NCBI RefSeq assembly: GCF_003670115.1
Contig: NZ_QQTY01000004.1
Span: forward strand, 1-64,000
Origin: Natronorubrum halophilum
Lineage (GTDB): Archaea > Halobacteriota > Halobacteria > Halobacteriales > Natrialbaceae
Direction: 5' to 3'
DNA length: 64,000 bases
A model generated the notes under the pieces. The model saw nothing but the letters and a program-made list of their open reading frames with translations. It had not been told where the DNA came from and did no database searches. Shown piece after piece: positions 26,269-36,112 of this stretch. How positions within the stretch are numbered: position 1 is the stretch's first letter; every line of letters begins with the position of its first letter. The position numbers and the translations under genes were made by a program.

Positions 26269-27558
26269 ATGGCGGAGCCCCAACTCGATGAGACGCTGGA
26301 TTCGACGCAACGAAACGCGGTGTTAGCCTGGCTCGTCACCGTCATTCTCGCGGCGCTCGCGGTCAATCACGGTCTCGCCGACTCGTATCGCTGGTTCGCG
26401 TTCACCTGGTTTGCGGTCGCGATCGTGTTGCTTCCGGTCGCCGCGTTCCGGGATCCGCTCGCGATGCCCCCCTGGGAGTTACTGGTCCTCGTCTTGCTCC
26501 CGGTCGCCGACGCGACGGTGCTCGGCGAATCACCGCTGACGATGATCGCGGTCTACATCGCCGTCGCCGCGGTCGCGCTCGTCGCGATCGTCGAGGTCGA
26601 CCGGTTCACCGCGGTCCGAATGAACTACCCGTTCGCGATCGTTCTGGTGGTGCTCACGACCCTCGCCGTCGCCGGCGCGTGGAACGTCGCCCAGTGGCTC
26701 TCCGACGCGACGTTCGGTACTAACTACATTCTGGACGGGCGCTCGCAAGATGCGGCCAACTACGCGCTGATGGTCGACTTCGCCTACGCGGCGCTCGCCG
26801 GCCTGCTCGCGGGCGCCGTCTTCAGTCGCTACTTCCAGTCCGCTCGCGAGTACGCTGACGAAATAGACCGCACCCCGACGCAGGAACCGCAAGACAAGAC
26901 GGCCAACTCGGGAACCGGGGCAGTTCCCAGCCTGATCCGCGATCGGCTGGACGTCCCCGATCGAACCGTCCGACTGCTCTCACGCGTTATGCAGGTCGCC
27001 CTCGCCGTTCTTCTGCTGTACGGGCTCGTCACGCGTGACCCGACCACGGTCACCAACAGCGCCATCGCGCTCGGCATCACGTTCCTCCCCGCGATACTCG
27101 AGGACGATTACCGGCTCCCGCTCGAACCGGGGCTCGTCTTCTGGCTCACGGCGGCGGTCTTCCTCCACGCGCTCGGCTCGGCCGGCCTGTACGGGGTCAT
27201 CGGTCAGTGGGACAGCGTGACGCATACGGTTTCGGCGTCGATCGTCGCTGCGGCCGGATACGCGGTCGTTCGTGCGATCGACCTGCACACTGACGAGATA
27301 TACGTTCCGTCGCGGATGCTGTTCGCGTTCATCCTCGTGTTCGTGCTCGCTTTCGGCGTCGTCTGGGAGCTCGCAGAGTTTGCGATCGACTGGAGCGCAC
27401 AGCAACTCGGTATGACGGCAATCGTTGCCCAACACGGCATCAACGATACGATCGTCGACCTCGTCTACGACGTCGTCGGTGCCATCGTCGCCGCAGTCTG
27501 GGGTTCGTTCTACCTTACCGATCTCTCTCAGCGTATCGCTGGCCGGCTCGAGGGGTGA
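26269..27558 (+). CDS. Polytopic membrane protein with DUF2238/YjdF-like C-terminal half
   Basis: A 429-residue protein from ATG 26269 (MAEPQLDETLDST). Two hydrophobic halves are separated by a soluble linker (about 200-235). The N-terminal half has about five helices and the C-terminal half five to six. The C-terminal half carries GQWDSVTHTVSASIVAAAGY, VWELAEFAIDW and INDTIVDLVYDVVGAIV, which correspond to the conserved loops of YjdF/DUF2238 proteins. Function unknown. It converges with the aldo/keto reductase gene. Confidence 0.75.
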   Translation: MAEPQLDETLDSTQRNAVLAWLVTVILAALAVNHGLADSYRWFAFTWFAVAIVLLPVAAFRDPLAMPPWELLVLVLLPVADATVLGESPLTMIAVYIAVAAVALVAIVEVDRFTAVRMNYPFAIVLVVLTTLAVAGAWNVAQWLSDATFGTNYILDGRSQDAANYALMVDFAYAALAGLLAGAVFSRYFQSAREYADEIDRTPTQEPQDKTANSGTGAVPSLIRDRLDVPDRTVRLLSRVMQVALAVLLLYGLVTRDPTTVTNSAIALGITFLPAILEDDYRLPLEPGLVFWLTAAVFLHALGSAGLYGVIGQWDSVTHTVSASIVAAAGYAVVRAIDLHTDEIYVPSRMLFAFILVFVLAFGVVWELAEFAIDWSAQQLGMTAIVAQHGINDTIVDLVYDVVGAIVAAVWGSFYLTDLSQRIAGRLEG

Positions 27559-27636
27559 CGCCGCTCTCCGAGCGCGGGTCGACGGTATCGAAGGGATGCG
27601 AATCACCGGCGTCGAAGAAACCCGATTCAGCGTGGG

Positions 27637-28494
27637 TTACTCCGCGATATCGGTCAGACGCTGTACCTCCTCGTCGTCCAGCGAGAGCCGCGAGGCGGCG
27701 ACGTTCGACTCGAGATGGTCCGGATCCGACGTCCCCGGAATCGGGAGGATGACGTCCGAGCGCTCGAGCAGCCACGCCAGCCCGACCTGTCGTCGGGTCG
27801 CGTCGTGGGCATCAGCAATCTCGTCCAGTAGGTCCCCGTGTTTCTCGAGGTCGTCGCCGTCGATCGGTGCCCACGGGATGAACCCGATATCGTTCTCCGC
27901 ACAGACCTCGAGGACGTCCGCGTTCGAGCGGTCTCCCACGTTGTACCGGTTCTGGACCGTCGCGACGTCGACGTGTTCCCGGGCCGTCTCGAGCTGTTCG
28001 ACGGAGACGTTACTGACGCCGACCTGATCGACGAGGCCCTCGTCTTTGAGTTCGGCGAAGGTCTGCACGGAGTTCTCGAAGGGCGTGTCCGGATCGGGGC
28101 GATGGAACTGGTAGAGGTCGATCGTATCGGTTCGGAGCCGGTCGAGCGAGGCAAGCACCTGATTTCGGATGTAGTCCGGTTCGCCGTGGGCGAGCCACTC
28201 GCCCTCGCGGTTGCGCAGGAGGCCGGCCTTGGTCGCGACCAGCACGTCATCGGGGTCGCCGATCGTTTCTCCGATGAGCCGCTCGCTCACCCCCGGCCCG
28301 TAGGAATCAGCTGTATCCATGAAGTCGACGCCGCAGTCGACAGCGTGCTGGACGACTTCACGCGCGGTTTCTTCGTCCTCGGGCGGGCCGATGATCGCGT
28401 CGCCACAGAGCCGCATCGCTCCGAATCCCAGCCGATGGACGGTTTTATCGCCGAGTTCGAGCGTGTCGCTCTCGTTTTCGATCGTGTTGCTCAC
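27637..28494 (-). CDS. Aldo/keto reductase
   Basis: A 285-residue NAD(P)H-dependent oxidoreductase. The catalytic tetrad positions are visible: D in FMDTADSYGPG with Y in the same motif, K in VLVATKAGL, and H in LYQFHRPDP. The C-terminal cofactor segment VILPIPGTSDPDHLESNVAA is typical. The TIM-barrel length is normal for the stand-alone aldehyde/ketone reductase group. Substrate unknown. A second, distinct member lies at 42382. Confidence 0.92.
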   Translation of the reverse strand: MSNTIENESDTLELGDKTVHRLGFGAMRLCGDAIIGPPEDEETAREVVQHAVDCGVDFMDTADSYGPGVSERLIGETIGDPDDVLVATKAGLLRNREGEWLAHGEPDYIRNQVLASLDRLRTDTIDLYQFHRPDPDTPFENSVQTFAELKDEGLVDQVGVSNVSVEQLETAREHVDVATVQNRYNVGDRSNADVLEVCAENDIGFIPWAPIDGDDLEKHGDLLDEIADAHDATRRQVGLAWLLERSDVILPIPGTSDPDHLESNVAASRLSLDDEEVQRLTDIAE

Positions 28495-28604
28495 ACGTCC
28501 AGTACGCCGGAATGCCAGATAATCGTTAGGTGTTCAGCCGCCAGGCCGTGTTCGGCGAGCAGCGGATCCACGGTAGCTATCACCGCCGGATGGGATGGGT
28601 GCAC

Positions 28605-29186
28605 ATGGCACGAATTTCGTACGTCGATCGCGGCGAGATGCCGGCCGACAAACGCGAACTGCTCGATACGCTCTCGAACGAGGACGGAGACGAAACGAAC
28701 CGCAATCACTCGCTGTCGGGGGGCACCCTGAACGTCTATCGGGCGATTGGGCGAAACGTCGATCTCCTCGAGGGATTTCGCAGGTATGGATCACTGGTCT
28801 GGCAGGAGAGCGGCCTGTCGCCCCACGAGCGAGAACTCGTCATCCTCGCGACGGCGTATCACGCGGAAACGGCCTACGAGTGGCAACAGCACGTCCGCGT
28901 CGCCCTCGACGAGGGGATGGACCCGCAACGGATTCTCGCGATTTCGCGCGAGGAACTCGAGCGACTCGAACCCGCTCACGCGGCCCTCGTCGAATACGTC
29001 GAGCAATTCGTCGGGGGAGCCGTCGATGACGCAACCCACGAACGGCTGAGCCAGCACTATAGCGACGGCGTGATAGTCGGCGTTGGAATGCTCGCCGGGT
29101 GCTACCTCGGTCTCGCGCGAGTGCTCCAGGCGCTCGAGGTCGACCTCGAGCGCGAATTCGTCGGCTGGGACCTCGAGAATTGGTGA
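28605..29186 (+). CDS. Carboxymuconolactone decarboxylase family protein
   Basis: A 193-residue alpha-helical CMD/AhpD-like protein from ATG 28605 (MARISYVDRGEMPADKRELL). LSPHERELVILATAYHAETAYEWQQHVRVALDEGM is the family core. The redox CxxC of AhpD is absent (AETAYEWQQH instead), so this is not a peroxidase partner; it may act as a decarboxylase or hydrolase. The upstream part of the open frame overlaps the promoter region and is not family-like. Divergent from the aldo/keto reductase gene. Confidence 0.85.
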   Translation: MARISYVDRGEMPADKRELLDTLSNEDGDETNRNHSLSGGTLNVYRAIGRNVDLLEGFRRYGSLVWQESGLSPHERELVILATAYHAETAYEWQQHVRVALDEGMDPQRILAISREELERLEPAHAALVEYVEQFVGGAVDDATHERLSQHYSDGVIVGVGMLAGCYLGLARVLQALEVDLEREFVGWDLENW

Positions 29187-29535
29187 GGACGACGGATCGG
29201 GTCGCTCCGCCCGCGGGAGGGCTCGAGCCAAGCCACCACGCGCTCTGCTACTCCGTCCGATGTACGAACGTGGAGGTAGATTAGCGAGGGTTGGATGAGG
29301 ATATGTTAACTGCCCATAACGCCGCGTTTGTCGCCTCAAACGGCGTATTTATGCGATCTACTCTACATCCTGACAGAATCGATACATTATTTTGAGAGGT
29401 TTGCGATAGGAGCGTATCGGCGTTCGTACCGCCGTCGATCGACGACTCAGTTCACGACACACGCACACAGAACCTACCGACAGGGGTACAACACGGAATC
29501 AGCCGCCGCCCAGAACGATCGCAGCTACCTGATCA
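29187..29535. other. Intergenic region with an imperfect inverted repeat
   Basis: No gene is seen. GCCGCGTTTG-TCGCCT-CAAACGGC near 29311-29334 is an imperfect inverted repeat and may be an operator or terminator. It is followed by GTATTTATG, a possible TATA element too far from ATG 29536 for a leaderless start. Confidence 0.35.
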
Positions 29536-30075
29536 ATGACAAGCCACCACGCTGGAGACGCGTCTTCGCCGACCGCCATCGAACCGATCATCGACCACGA
29601 ATCGCTGCGTGAACGCGACGACGTCCCGTTTCACGAGGAGACGGACGTGGTCGATGCGGAGATCGTCGAGCAAGTCGCTGCCCTCGCCGACCTCGCTGGT
29701 GTCGGCATCACGAACCGCGACGGCGAGGTTCTACTCCGACGGCTCACCGACACCTGCTCGTGGAAGATCCCCGTCGCCCCCGTCGGTCCGGAAGAGGATT
29801 TCGCCACAGCAATCGCGGCGCACATCTCGAAAACCATCGGACTCGCCGTTGCACTCGACGCGATCGAAGGCGTCTGGGATATCAGCGTCCGGACGGACAA
29901 CGGGACACAAACGGCGTCGCGAGCCTTCGTCATCTTCAGCGCCTCCGCCGTGTCCGGTACCGACGACCTCGAGGCAGCGACTCCCGAAGGTGATGCCGTC
30001 GAGGCGGCTGACTGGTTCGACGAACTCCCAGATGGGGCGGACGAAATCCCCGGCACAGGTCTGTTCATCGACTGA
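29536..30075 (+). CDS. NUDIX-fold-like protein lacking the catalytic box
   Basis: A 179-residue acidic protein. GVGITNRDGEVLLRRLTDTCSWKIPVAPVGPEEDF resembles the opening strands of a NUDIX hydrolase. The segment that should be the Nudix box (G-x5-E-x7-REUxEExGU) reads GPEEDFATAIAAHISKTIGL: the spacing and final G-aliphatic are kept but the R-E and E-E metal ligands are lost. SRAFVIFSASAV matches a later strand. Probably a non-hydrolytic binding protein; family assignment is by pattern only. Confidence 0.6.
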   Translation: MTSHHAGDASSPTAIEPIIDHESLRERDDVPFHEETDVVDAEIVEQVAALADLAGVGITNRDGEVLLRRLTDTCSWKIPVAPVGPEEDFATAIAAHISKTIGLAVALDAIEGVWDISVRTDNGTQTASRAFVIFSASAVSGTDDLEAATPEGDAVEAADWFDELPDGADEIPGTGLFID

Positions 30076-30129
30076 AAGGGCACGGAGGCGACGGGAGCGA
30101 GTCACAGTGGGTGTGGGCGCTGTCTGTCG

Positions 30130-30921
30130 TCAATCGGTCGGTGATAGGGTGCTGTTTCCCGGATTTGAACCTACTGTGTCCTGGGTCACGGTCACCGTTC
30201 CAATCGACCTAGTGTCACCTCCCATTGATGAACCGTCGACGGTGATTCTGCCTGCCAGTTCGTGCTCACCCGGTTCCTCGAAGGTGTAACTGAACTCGTA
30301 CTCCGGGCCGCTGGCATATTGACAGTCTGTACCACTGTCAACCGTTCCGTCGCGAGTTTCGATCGCTTCGCCGTCGACCAGAAGTGCGGCAGTAAATGAC
30401 GTCTCAGCACCGAACGTTGCAATGCTGAATACCACCGTGACGTCCTCGCCGACTGACACTGTCTCAGGCTCGAACTCAGGTCGCCAAACATCGAGGGTTG
30501 GCGAATCCAGATAGTGAGAAACGGTGAGTTGTTCCGAAGCAAGAATCTCCCTATCTGGGCCACGAATCCGTACACGTTTGTCGCCTGGACCGGGAATCGT
30601 CCGTACGTGTTCTGGTCCCTCACCGCCTGGTCCCTCGCCGAAATCGACCGACCACCTACCATTGTTGGTCTCGAAGGTAACTTCCTCAATAATTTCCTCG
30701 TCAACGATTTCGAGGATTAGTTCCGCGTTGCAGTCCTCTGCTTGTCCCTCTATGCTCCCTGTTCTGATTGGACCGGCACCACACCCGTATTCCACGGATA
30801 CGGACGCTCGGGTAATCTCAACAGTATCGCAAGCTTGAGATTGCGACGAGTTCGAGAGACAACCAGCCGAAAGCAGTAGAGCTGAGCCTGTAAACGTCGC
30901 GAGGAAAGCACGTTTTCTCAT
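30130..30921 (-). CDS. Haloarchaeal lipoprotein
   Basis: A 263-residue protein from ATG 30921. The signal peptide MRKRAFLATFTGSALLLSAGC ends with a lipobox (LSAGC, Cys about residue 21). RKRAFLATF resembles a Tat signal with one Arg replaced, so Tat or Sec export is open. The mature part is acidic and beta-rich, with two or three Ig-like or CARDB-like segments: VWRPEFEPETVSVGEDVTVVFSIATFGAE and YEFSYTFEEPGEHELAGRITVDG. Four conserved-looking cysteines are present. The last codons overlap a 15-base sequence shared with the tRNA-Phe tail. Confidence 0.72.
   Translation of the reverse strand: MRKRAFLATFTGSALLLSAGCLSNSSQSQACDTVEITRASVSVEYGCGAGPIRTGSIEGQAEDCNAELILEIVDEEIIEEVTFETNNGRWSVDFGEGPGGEGPEHVRTIPGPGDKRVRIRGPDREILASEQLTVSHYLDSPTLDVWRPEFEPETVSVGEDVTVVFSIATFGAETSFTAALLVDGEAIETRDGTVDSGTDCQYASGPEYEFSYTFEEPGEHELAGRITVDGSSMGGDTRSIGTVTVTQDTVGSNPGNSTLSPTD
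30157..30171 (-). repeat. 15-base tRNA-Phe tail match inside the lipoprotein gene
   Basis: TCCCGGATTTGAACC is identical to part of the tRNA-Phe gene (31263-31277) and of its tail unit (31133-31147). It lies at the 3' end of the lipoprotein coding region, in the same orientation. Confidence 0.6.
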
Positions 30922-30972
30922 CAAAAAATTAATACGTGATGTTCTGCATAAGCTTTTTGCCGATACGGTTCA

Positions 30973-31027
30973 GGAGCGTCAGCGTACCACGGCGAGCGAA
31001 GTGAGTCGCGGTTTCACTCGACGCTCC
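30973..31027 (-). repeat. Hairpin with the same loop core as the tRNA-tail units
   Basis: GGAGCGTC (30973-30980) pairs with GACGCTCC (31020-31027). The interior contains GGCGAGCGAAGTGAGTCGC, whose complement has the CTCACTTCGCTCG core found in the tail units. A further hairpin with GGTTTT/AAAACC arms and GTGAGCGAG follows near 31057-31108. Confidence 0.6.
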
Positions 31028-31126
31028 CGTCGGTCGCGTCGAGGTGCTCTCACCTGGTTTTTGCGACCGAGAGATTCCCGTAGCGGGCGTAGTGAGCGAG
31101 AAAACCCGAAGGAGTAGAAGAGGTAT

Positions 31127-31214
31127 GCCACCTCCCGGATTTGAACCGAAGGAAGACGGCCGCTCTCGCTCCGCTCGAGCGCTGCGACTTCCAGGGTTCA
31201 AAATCCGGAAGGCG
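31127..31214 (-). repeat. tRNA-Phe tail hairpin unit
   Basis: Bases 31124-31147 match the tRNA-Phe 3' part (31254-31277) with one mismatch. Bases 31194-31214 (GGGTTCAAAATCCGG context) are the inverted copy with one inserted base. Between them GGAAG and CTTCC close a loop with CTCTCGCTCCGCTCGAG. The order distal direct, proximal inverted is the same as at Ile, His and Val. Confidence 0.78.
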
Positions 31215-31255
31215 TCGTTTCTACGTCTCCTCACTTCGTTCGTCGCCGCAGAATA

Positions 31256-31329
31256 TGCCGCCTCCCGGATTTGAACCGGGGACAGCTCGATCTTCAGTCG
31301 AGTGCTCTCCCAGTCTGAGCTAAGGCGGC
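31256..31329 (-). tRNA. tRNA-Phe (anticodon GAA)
   Basis: The minus strand gives acceptor GCCGCCT/AGGCGGC, discriminator A, T-loop TTCAAAT and anticodon loop CTGAAGA, hence GAA. 74 bases, no intron. Confidence 0.95.
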
Positions 31330-31552
31330 GCATCTCTACCTCCGTCCATCGTATAAAAAAGGATTTCGAATCGGAGCCGTCGTTCGACCGACCGCGTCGA
31401 TCCTGCTAGTCTCCCGTTCGCTCCGCTGGTAGGCACACATATCACGCAGTAACGACAGAAATACGCACCCGTTTACCAACCCACGGCTCCGGTCTGTTGG
31501 ATTTTTAGATATTCAAGACACCCTTTTCCGCTCTGGCGGGTAATATCGTGTT

Positions 31553-31999
31553 ATGGAAGCACTTACCTCGAGTCAGGGGGCACAAGAACTCTCTGCAGAT
31601 ACCATCCTCGAGTTGCTGGCGAACCGTCGCCGGCGCTACCTCCTCTACGCGCTTCGCGGGCAGGACGGCCCAATCGAACTCTCCACGCTGTCCGAGCAGG
31701 TCGCCGGCTGGGAACACGACGTCCCGCCGGACGAGGTCGCCAAAAACGAGTACAAGAGCGTGTACGTCTCCTCGGTGCAGTGTCACGTCCCGAAACTGGC
31801 CGATGCGGGCGTCGTCGACCACAACGAGGATAACCACACCGTCATCCTCTCGTCGAACTTCACGCAACTCGAGCCCTATCTCCGAATCGTTGTCAAAGAC
31901 GAACCGGAGAATTCGACGTTGCACGCCGCCCTCCAGACGGAATCCGGCGACGGTTTGCTCGGACAGATTCGGGAGAACGTCGCACGACTCAAGCACTGA
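31553..31999 (+). CDS. Winged-helix regulator of the haloarchaeal DUF7344 type
   Basis: A 148-residue protein. The N-terminal LSADTILELLANRRRRYLLYALRGQDGPIELSTLSEQVAGWE is the typical opening of haloarchaeal DUF7344/ArsR-like winged helices. YKSVYVSSVQCHVPKLADAGVVDHNEDNHTVILS covers the recognition helix and wing. It lacks metal-site cysteines (one Cys only). Target unknown. It stands alone, so it may act in trans. A paralogous protein is at 51451-51765. Confidence 0.83.
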   Translation: MEALTSSQGAQELSADTILELLANRRRRYLLYALRGQDGPIELSTLSEQVAGWEHDVPPDEVAKNEYKSVYVSSVQCHVPKLADAGVVDHNEDNHTVILSSNFTQLEPYLRIVVKDEPENSTLHAALQTESGDGLLGQIRENVARLKH

Positions 32000-32348
32000 C
32001 TACTCGTTTTCGAACGGTGCGGACGGGGATAGTGGCGGCTTAGCGAGAACGGGTTGGCTCGAAGGACCCCGCATTTTTCGGCCGGAGAATGCAACAATTG
32101 TGACCGCCAGCGATGACGCCGTTCCCGGAGCGAGTTCCGGTGTCTCACGGACGATGGTGACGGTGTAGCATCGAATTACCCGCGCGAAACGTCGGTTGGG
32201 GGACGCGTCGCGATTCGTGCACGGAACCGACCGGCGGGAGCGATCCATCTCGGAGTGAGCTGGGTTCTGATCGTGCTCGGCGTTCATCTCGAGAGGGGTG
32301 GCGCGTAGTCGGTCTCGTCGTGTGGCTCGCGGAATCGTTCGACAGAAA
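32000..32348. other. Intergenic, no gene seen
   Basis: No frame on either strand has a credible protein signature between the regulator gene and the tRNA-Val tail unit. The DNA contains no obvious promoter. Confidence 0.4.
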
Positions 32349-32430
32349 TGGGCTCGGGCGGGTTCGAACTACGCCGAGACGTGCTCACTTCGTTGCGCGC
32401 GTCTCGTCTACTTCGAACCGCCACTCGCGC
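32349..32430 (-). repeat. tRNA-Val tail hairpin unit
   Basis: Bases 32349-32369 repeat 21 bases of the tRNA-Val 3' end exactly (32471-32491). CGAGACG (32375-32381) pairs perfectly with CGTCTCG (32400-32406) around TGCTCACTTCGTTGCGCG. CTTCGAACCGCCACTCGCGC (32411-32430) is the inverted tail copy. The clearest of the four units. Confidence 0.82.
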
Positions 32431-32470
32431 TACGATTCACTCCTCACGTCCGTTCGTCGCAGAATCGAAG

Positions 32471-32544
32471 TGGGCTCGGGCGGGTTCGAACCACCGACCT
32501 CGGCCTTGTAAAGGCCGCGTCATAACCAGCTAGACCACGAGCCC
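32471..32544 (-). tRNA. tRNA-Val (anticodon TAC)
   Basis: The minus strand gives acceptor GGGCTCG/CGAGCCC, discriminator A, T-loop TTCGAAC and anticodon loop TTTACAA, hence TAC. 74 bases, no intron. Confidence 0.95.
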
Positions 32545-32605
32545 GTACTCGAACCCTGTGCCCCCGTCCGAATAACCTTTACTTTCTCCCGTCGGAACAT
32601 CCGCC

Positions 32606-33100
32606 ATGGTTCTCGAGCGCGTCTGGAAGGCGCTGCTGGCCATCGTCGTTGTCGCCGTCATCGGCTTGCTCGTCCTCCAGATCGGGCTCGTTTCCCCGCC
32701 GTGGGCCGAGGACCAGGCCGAGGTCCGCGTTCTCGACGGCGACACCGGCGACGAACTCGCGGCCGTCGACGCCAAGGTCGCGGACACCCCAGCCGAGCGC
32801 TACACCGGGCTGAGCGATCACGACTCGCTCGAAGACGGCGACGGAATGCTGTTCGTCCACTCGAGCGAGGACGAGCGAACCTACGTCATGCGGGACATGG
32901 AGTTCGACATCGACATCGTCTTCATCGACGCCGGTGGCGAGATCACGGCGATCGAAGGCGCGAGAGCTCCCGAAGCGGGCGAGAACGGAAACGGCCTCGA
33001 GTACGAGGGCCGCGCTCGATGGGTGCTCGAGGTCCCGCGGGGGTACGCGAACGAGACGGGAATGGACGTCGGTGACGAGGTCGAGATCGAGTACGAATGA
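32606..33100 (+). CDS. DUF192 family protein, membrane-anchored
   Basis: A 164-residue protein. Residues 8-31 are a signal anchor (LLAIVVVAVIGLLVLQIGLV). Residues 45-162 match DUF192: VADTPAERYTGLSDHDSLEDGDGMLFVH, then RTYVMRDMEFDIDIVFIDAGGEITAIEGA and VLEVPRGYANETGMDVGDEVEIEY. The domain is expected on the outer face of the membrane. Function is unknown; DUF192 folds are widespread in bacteria and archaea. It precedes the ABC exporter gene by 77 bases but the latter has its own TATA-like element. Confidence 0.88.
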   Translation: MVLERVWKALLAIVVVAVIGLLVLQIGLVSPPWAEDQAEVRVLDGDTGDELAAVDAKVADTPAERYTGLSDHDSLEDGDGMLFVHSSEDERTYVMRDMEFDIDIVFIDAGGEITAIEGARAPEAGENGNGLEYEGRARWVLEVPRGYANETGMDVGDEVEIEYE

Positions 33101-33177
33101 GTCACTGAACGACCGGGAGAGACACTGTTTCGATTCGTAGCAAACCCTTATTGGCAACGACCCCCGAGACGAACGTA

Positions 33178-35187
<2,010 letters not shown>

Positions 35188-35260
35188 GCGATCAAACCGG
35201 CGAAATAACGGACGCGCCGGCGGAAACGCCCTCTTCTCGAGATCGGAACCCGCTCGAAAA

Positions 35261-36112
35261 TCAGCTGAGTATGGTCCGATTGAACCGATAGTAACCGATC
35301 GCGAGCGGAACCAGGATCCAGGCAGCGACGAACGCCCAGGCGAACCAGGGCTCGAGGAAGAACGGAACGTCTCCGGCGAGTCGATCCGCCGGCGAGACGG
35401 TCTCGGAACCGGGGATCTCGACGATCGTGCCGGAGATCGCGGCGAGCGGTTCCCAGATACCCAAGCGTTCGACGAAAAGGTACCAGACGGGGAGATCGGT
35501 ACCGCCGGGCAGTTCGCGCTCGAGAAGCCAGTAGATCGCCATCGGGACGACCCACCAGAGCCAGTCGGAGATGATGTAGACGCCGAGCACGCCGGCGACC
35601 GCCTTCGCGCGCGTGTCGACGCTCGCGGAGACGCCGACGGCGAGGGAGACGTACACCAGACCCACGAGGAGCGAGAACGCGAGGAGACCGGCGTAGGTCG
35701 CGATGTCGAAGCCGTCGTAGAGGATCGCGATCACGACGCCACCGACGGCGAAGCCGATCACCGTCGGGACGGCGACGACGGCTGCCCGACCGAGCACCTT
35801 CCCGACGACGACGTCGAGGCGGGTGTTCGGCAGGCCGAGCAGAAAGCGAATGCTCCCGGACTCGCGTTCCCCGACGATAGACTGATAGCCGACGACGAGG
35901 GCGATGATCGAGGCCATCGTCACGACCACCGAGAACAGGAAGCTTATCGCCTCGTCGAACCCGGGGGCAGGCCCCTGTCCGGGGGTGTGAATGAGGTGGG
36001 GGATCGACGAGATGCCGGCGACGAGCAGGATCATCAGCGCGGTCAGTATCCAGAGCGTCATCGCTCGACTCGCGTCTTCGAAGTCCTTCCGGGCGATCCG
36101 GGCCCAGGTCAT
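35261..36112 (-). CDS. ABC-2 type permease
   Basis: A 283-residue membrane protein with about six helices. MTWARIARKDFEDASRAMTLWIL opens as haloarchaeal ABC-2 permeases do; GYQSIVGERESGSIRFLLGLPNTRLDVVVGKVLGRA is the conserved cytoplasmic loop that contacts the ATPase. Its ATG overlaps the last four bases of the upstream ATPase gene (ATGA), so the two are translationally coupled. Together with the TetR gene at 37196 this is a regulated export module; the substrate is unknown. Confidence 0.9.
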   Translation of the reverse strand: MTWARIARKDFEDASRAMTLWILTALMILLVAGISSIPHLIHTPGQGPAPGFDEAISFLFSVVVTMASIIALVVGYQSIVGERESGSIRFLLGLPNTRLDVVVGKVLGRAAVVAVPTVIGFAVGGVVIAILYDGFDIATYAGLLAFSLLVGLVYVSLAVGVSASVDTRAKAVAGVLGVYIISDWLWWVVPMAIYWLLERELPGGTDLPVWYLFVERLGIWEPLAAISGTIVEIPGSETVSPADRLAGDVPFFLEPWFAWAFVAAWILVPLAIGYYRFNRTILS

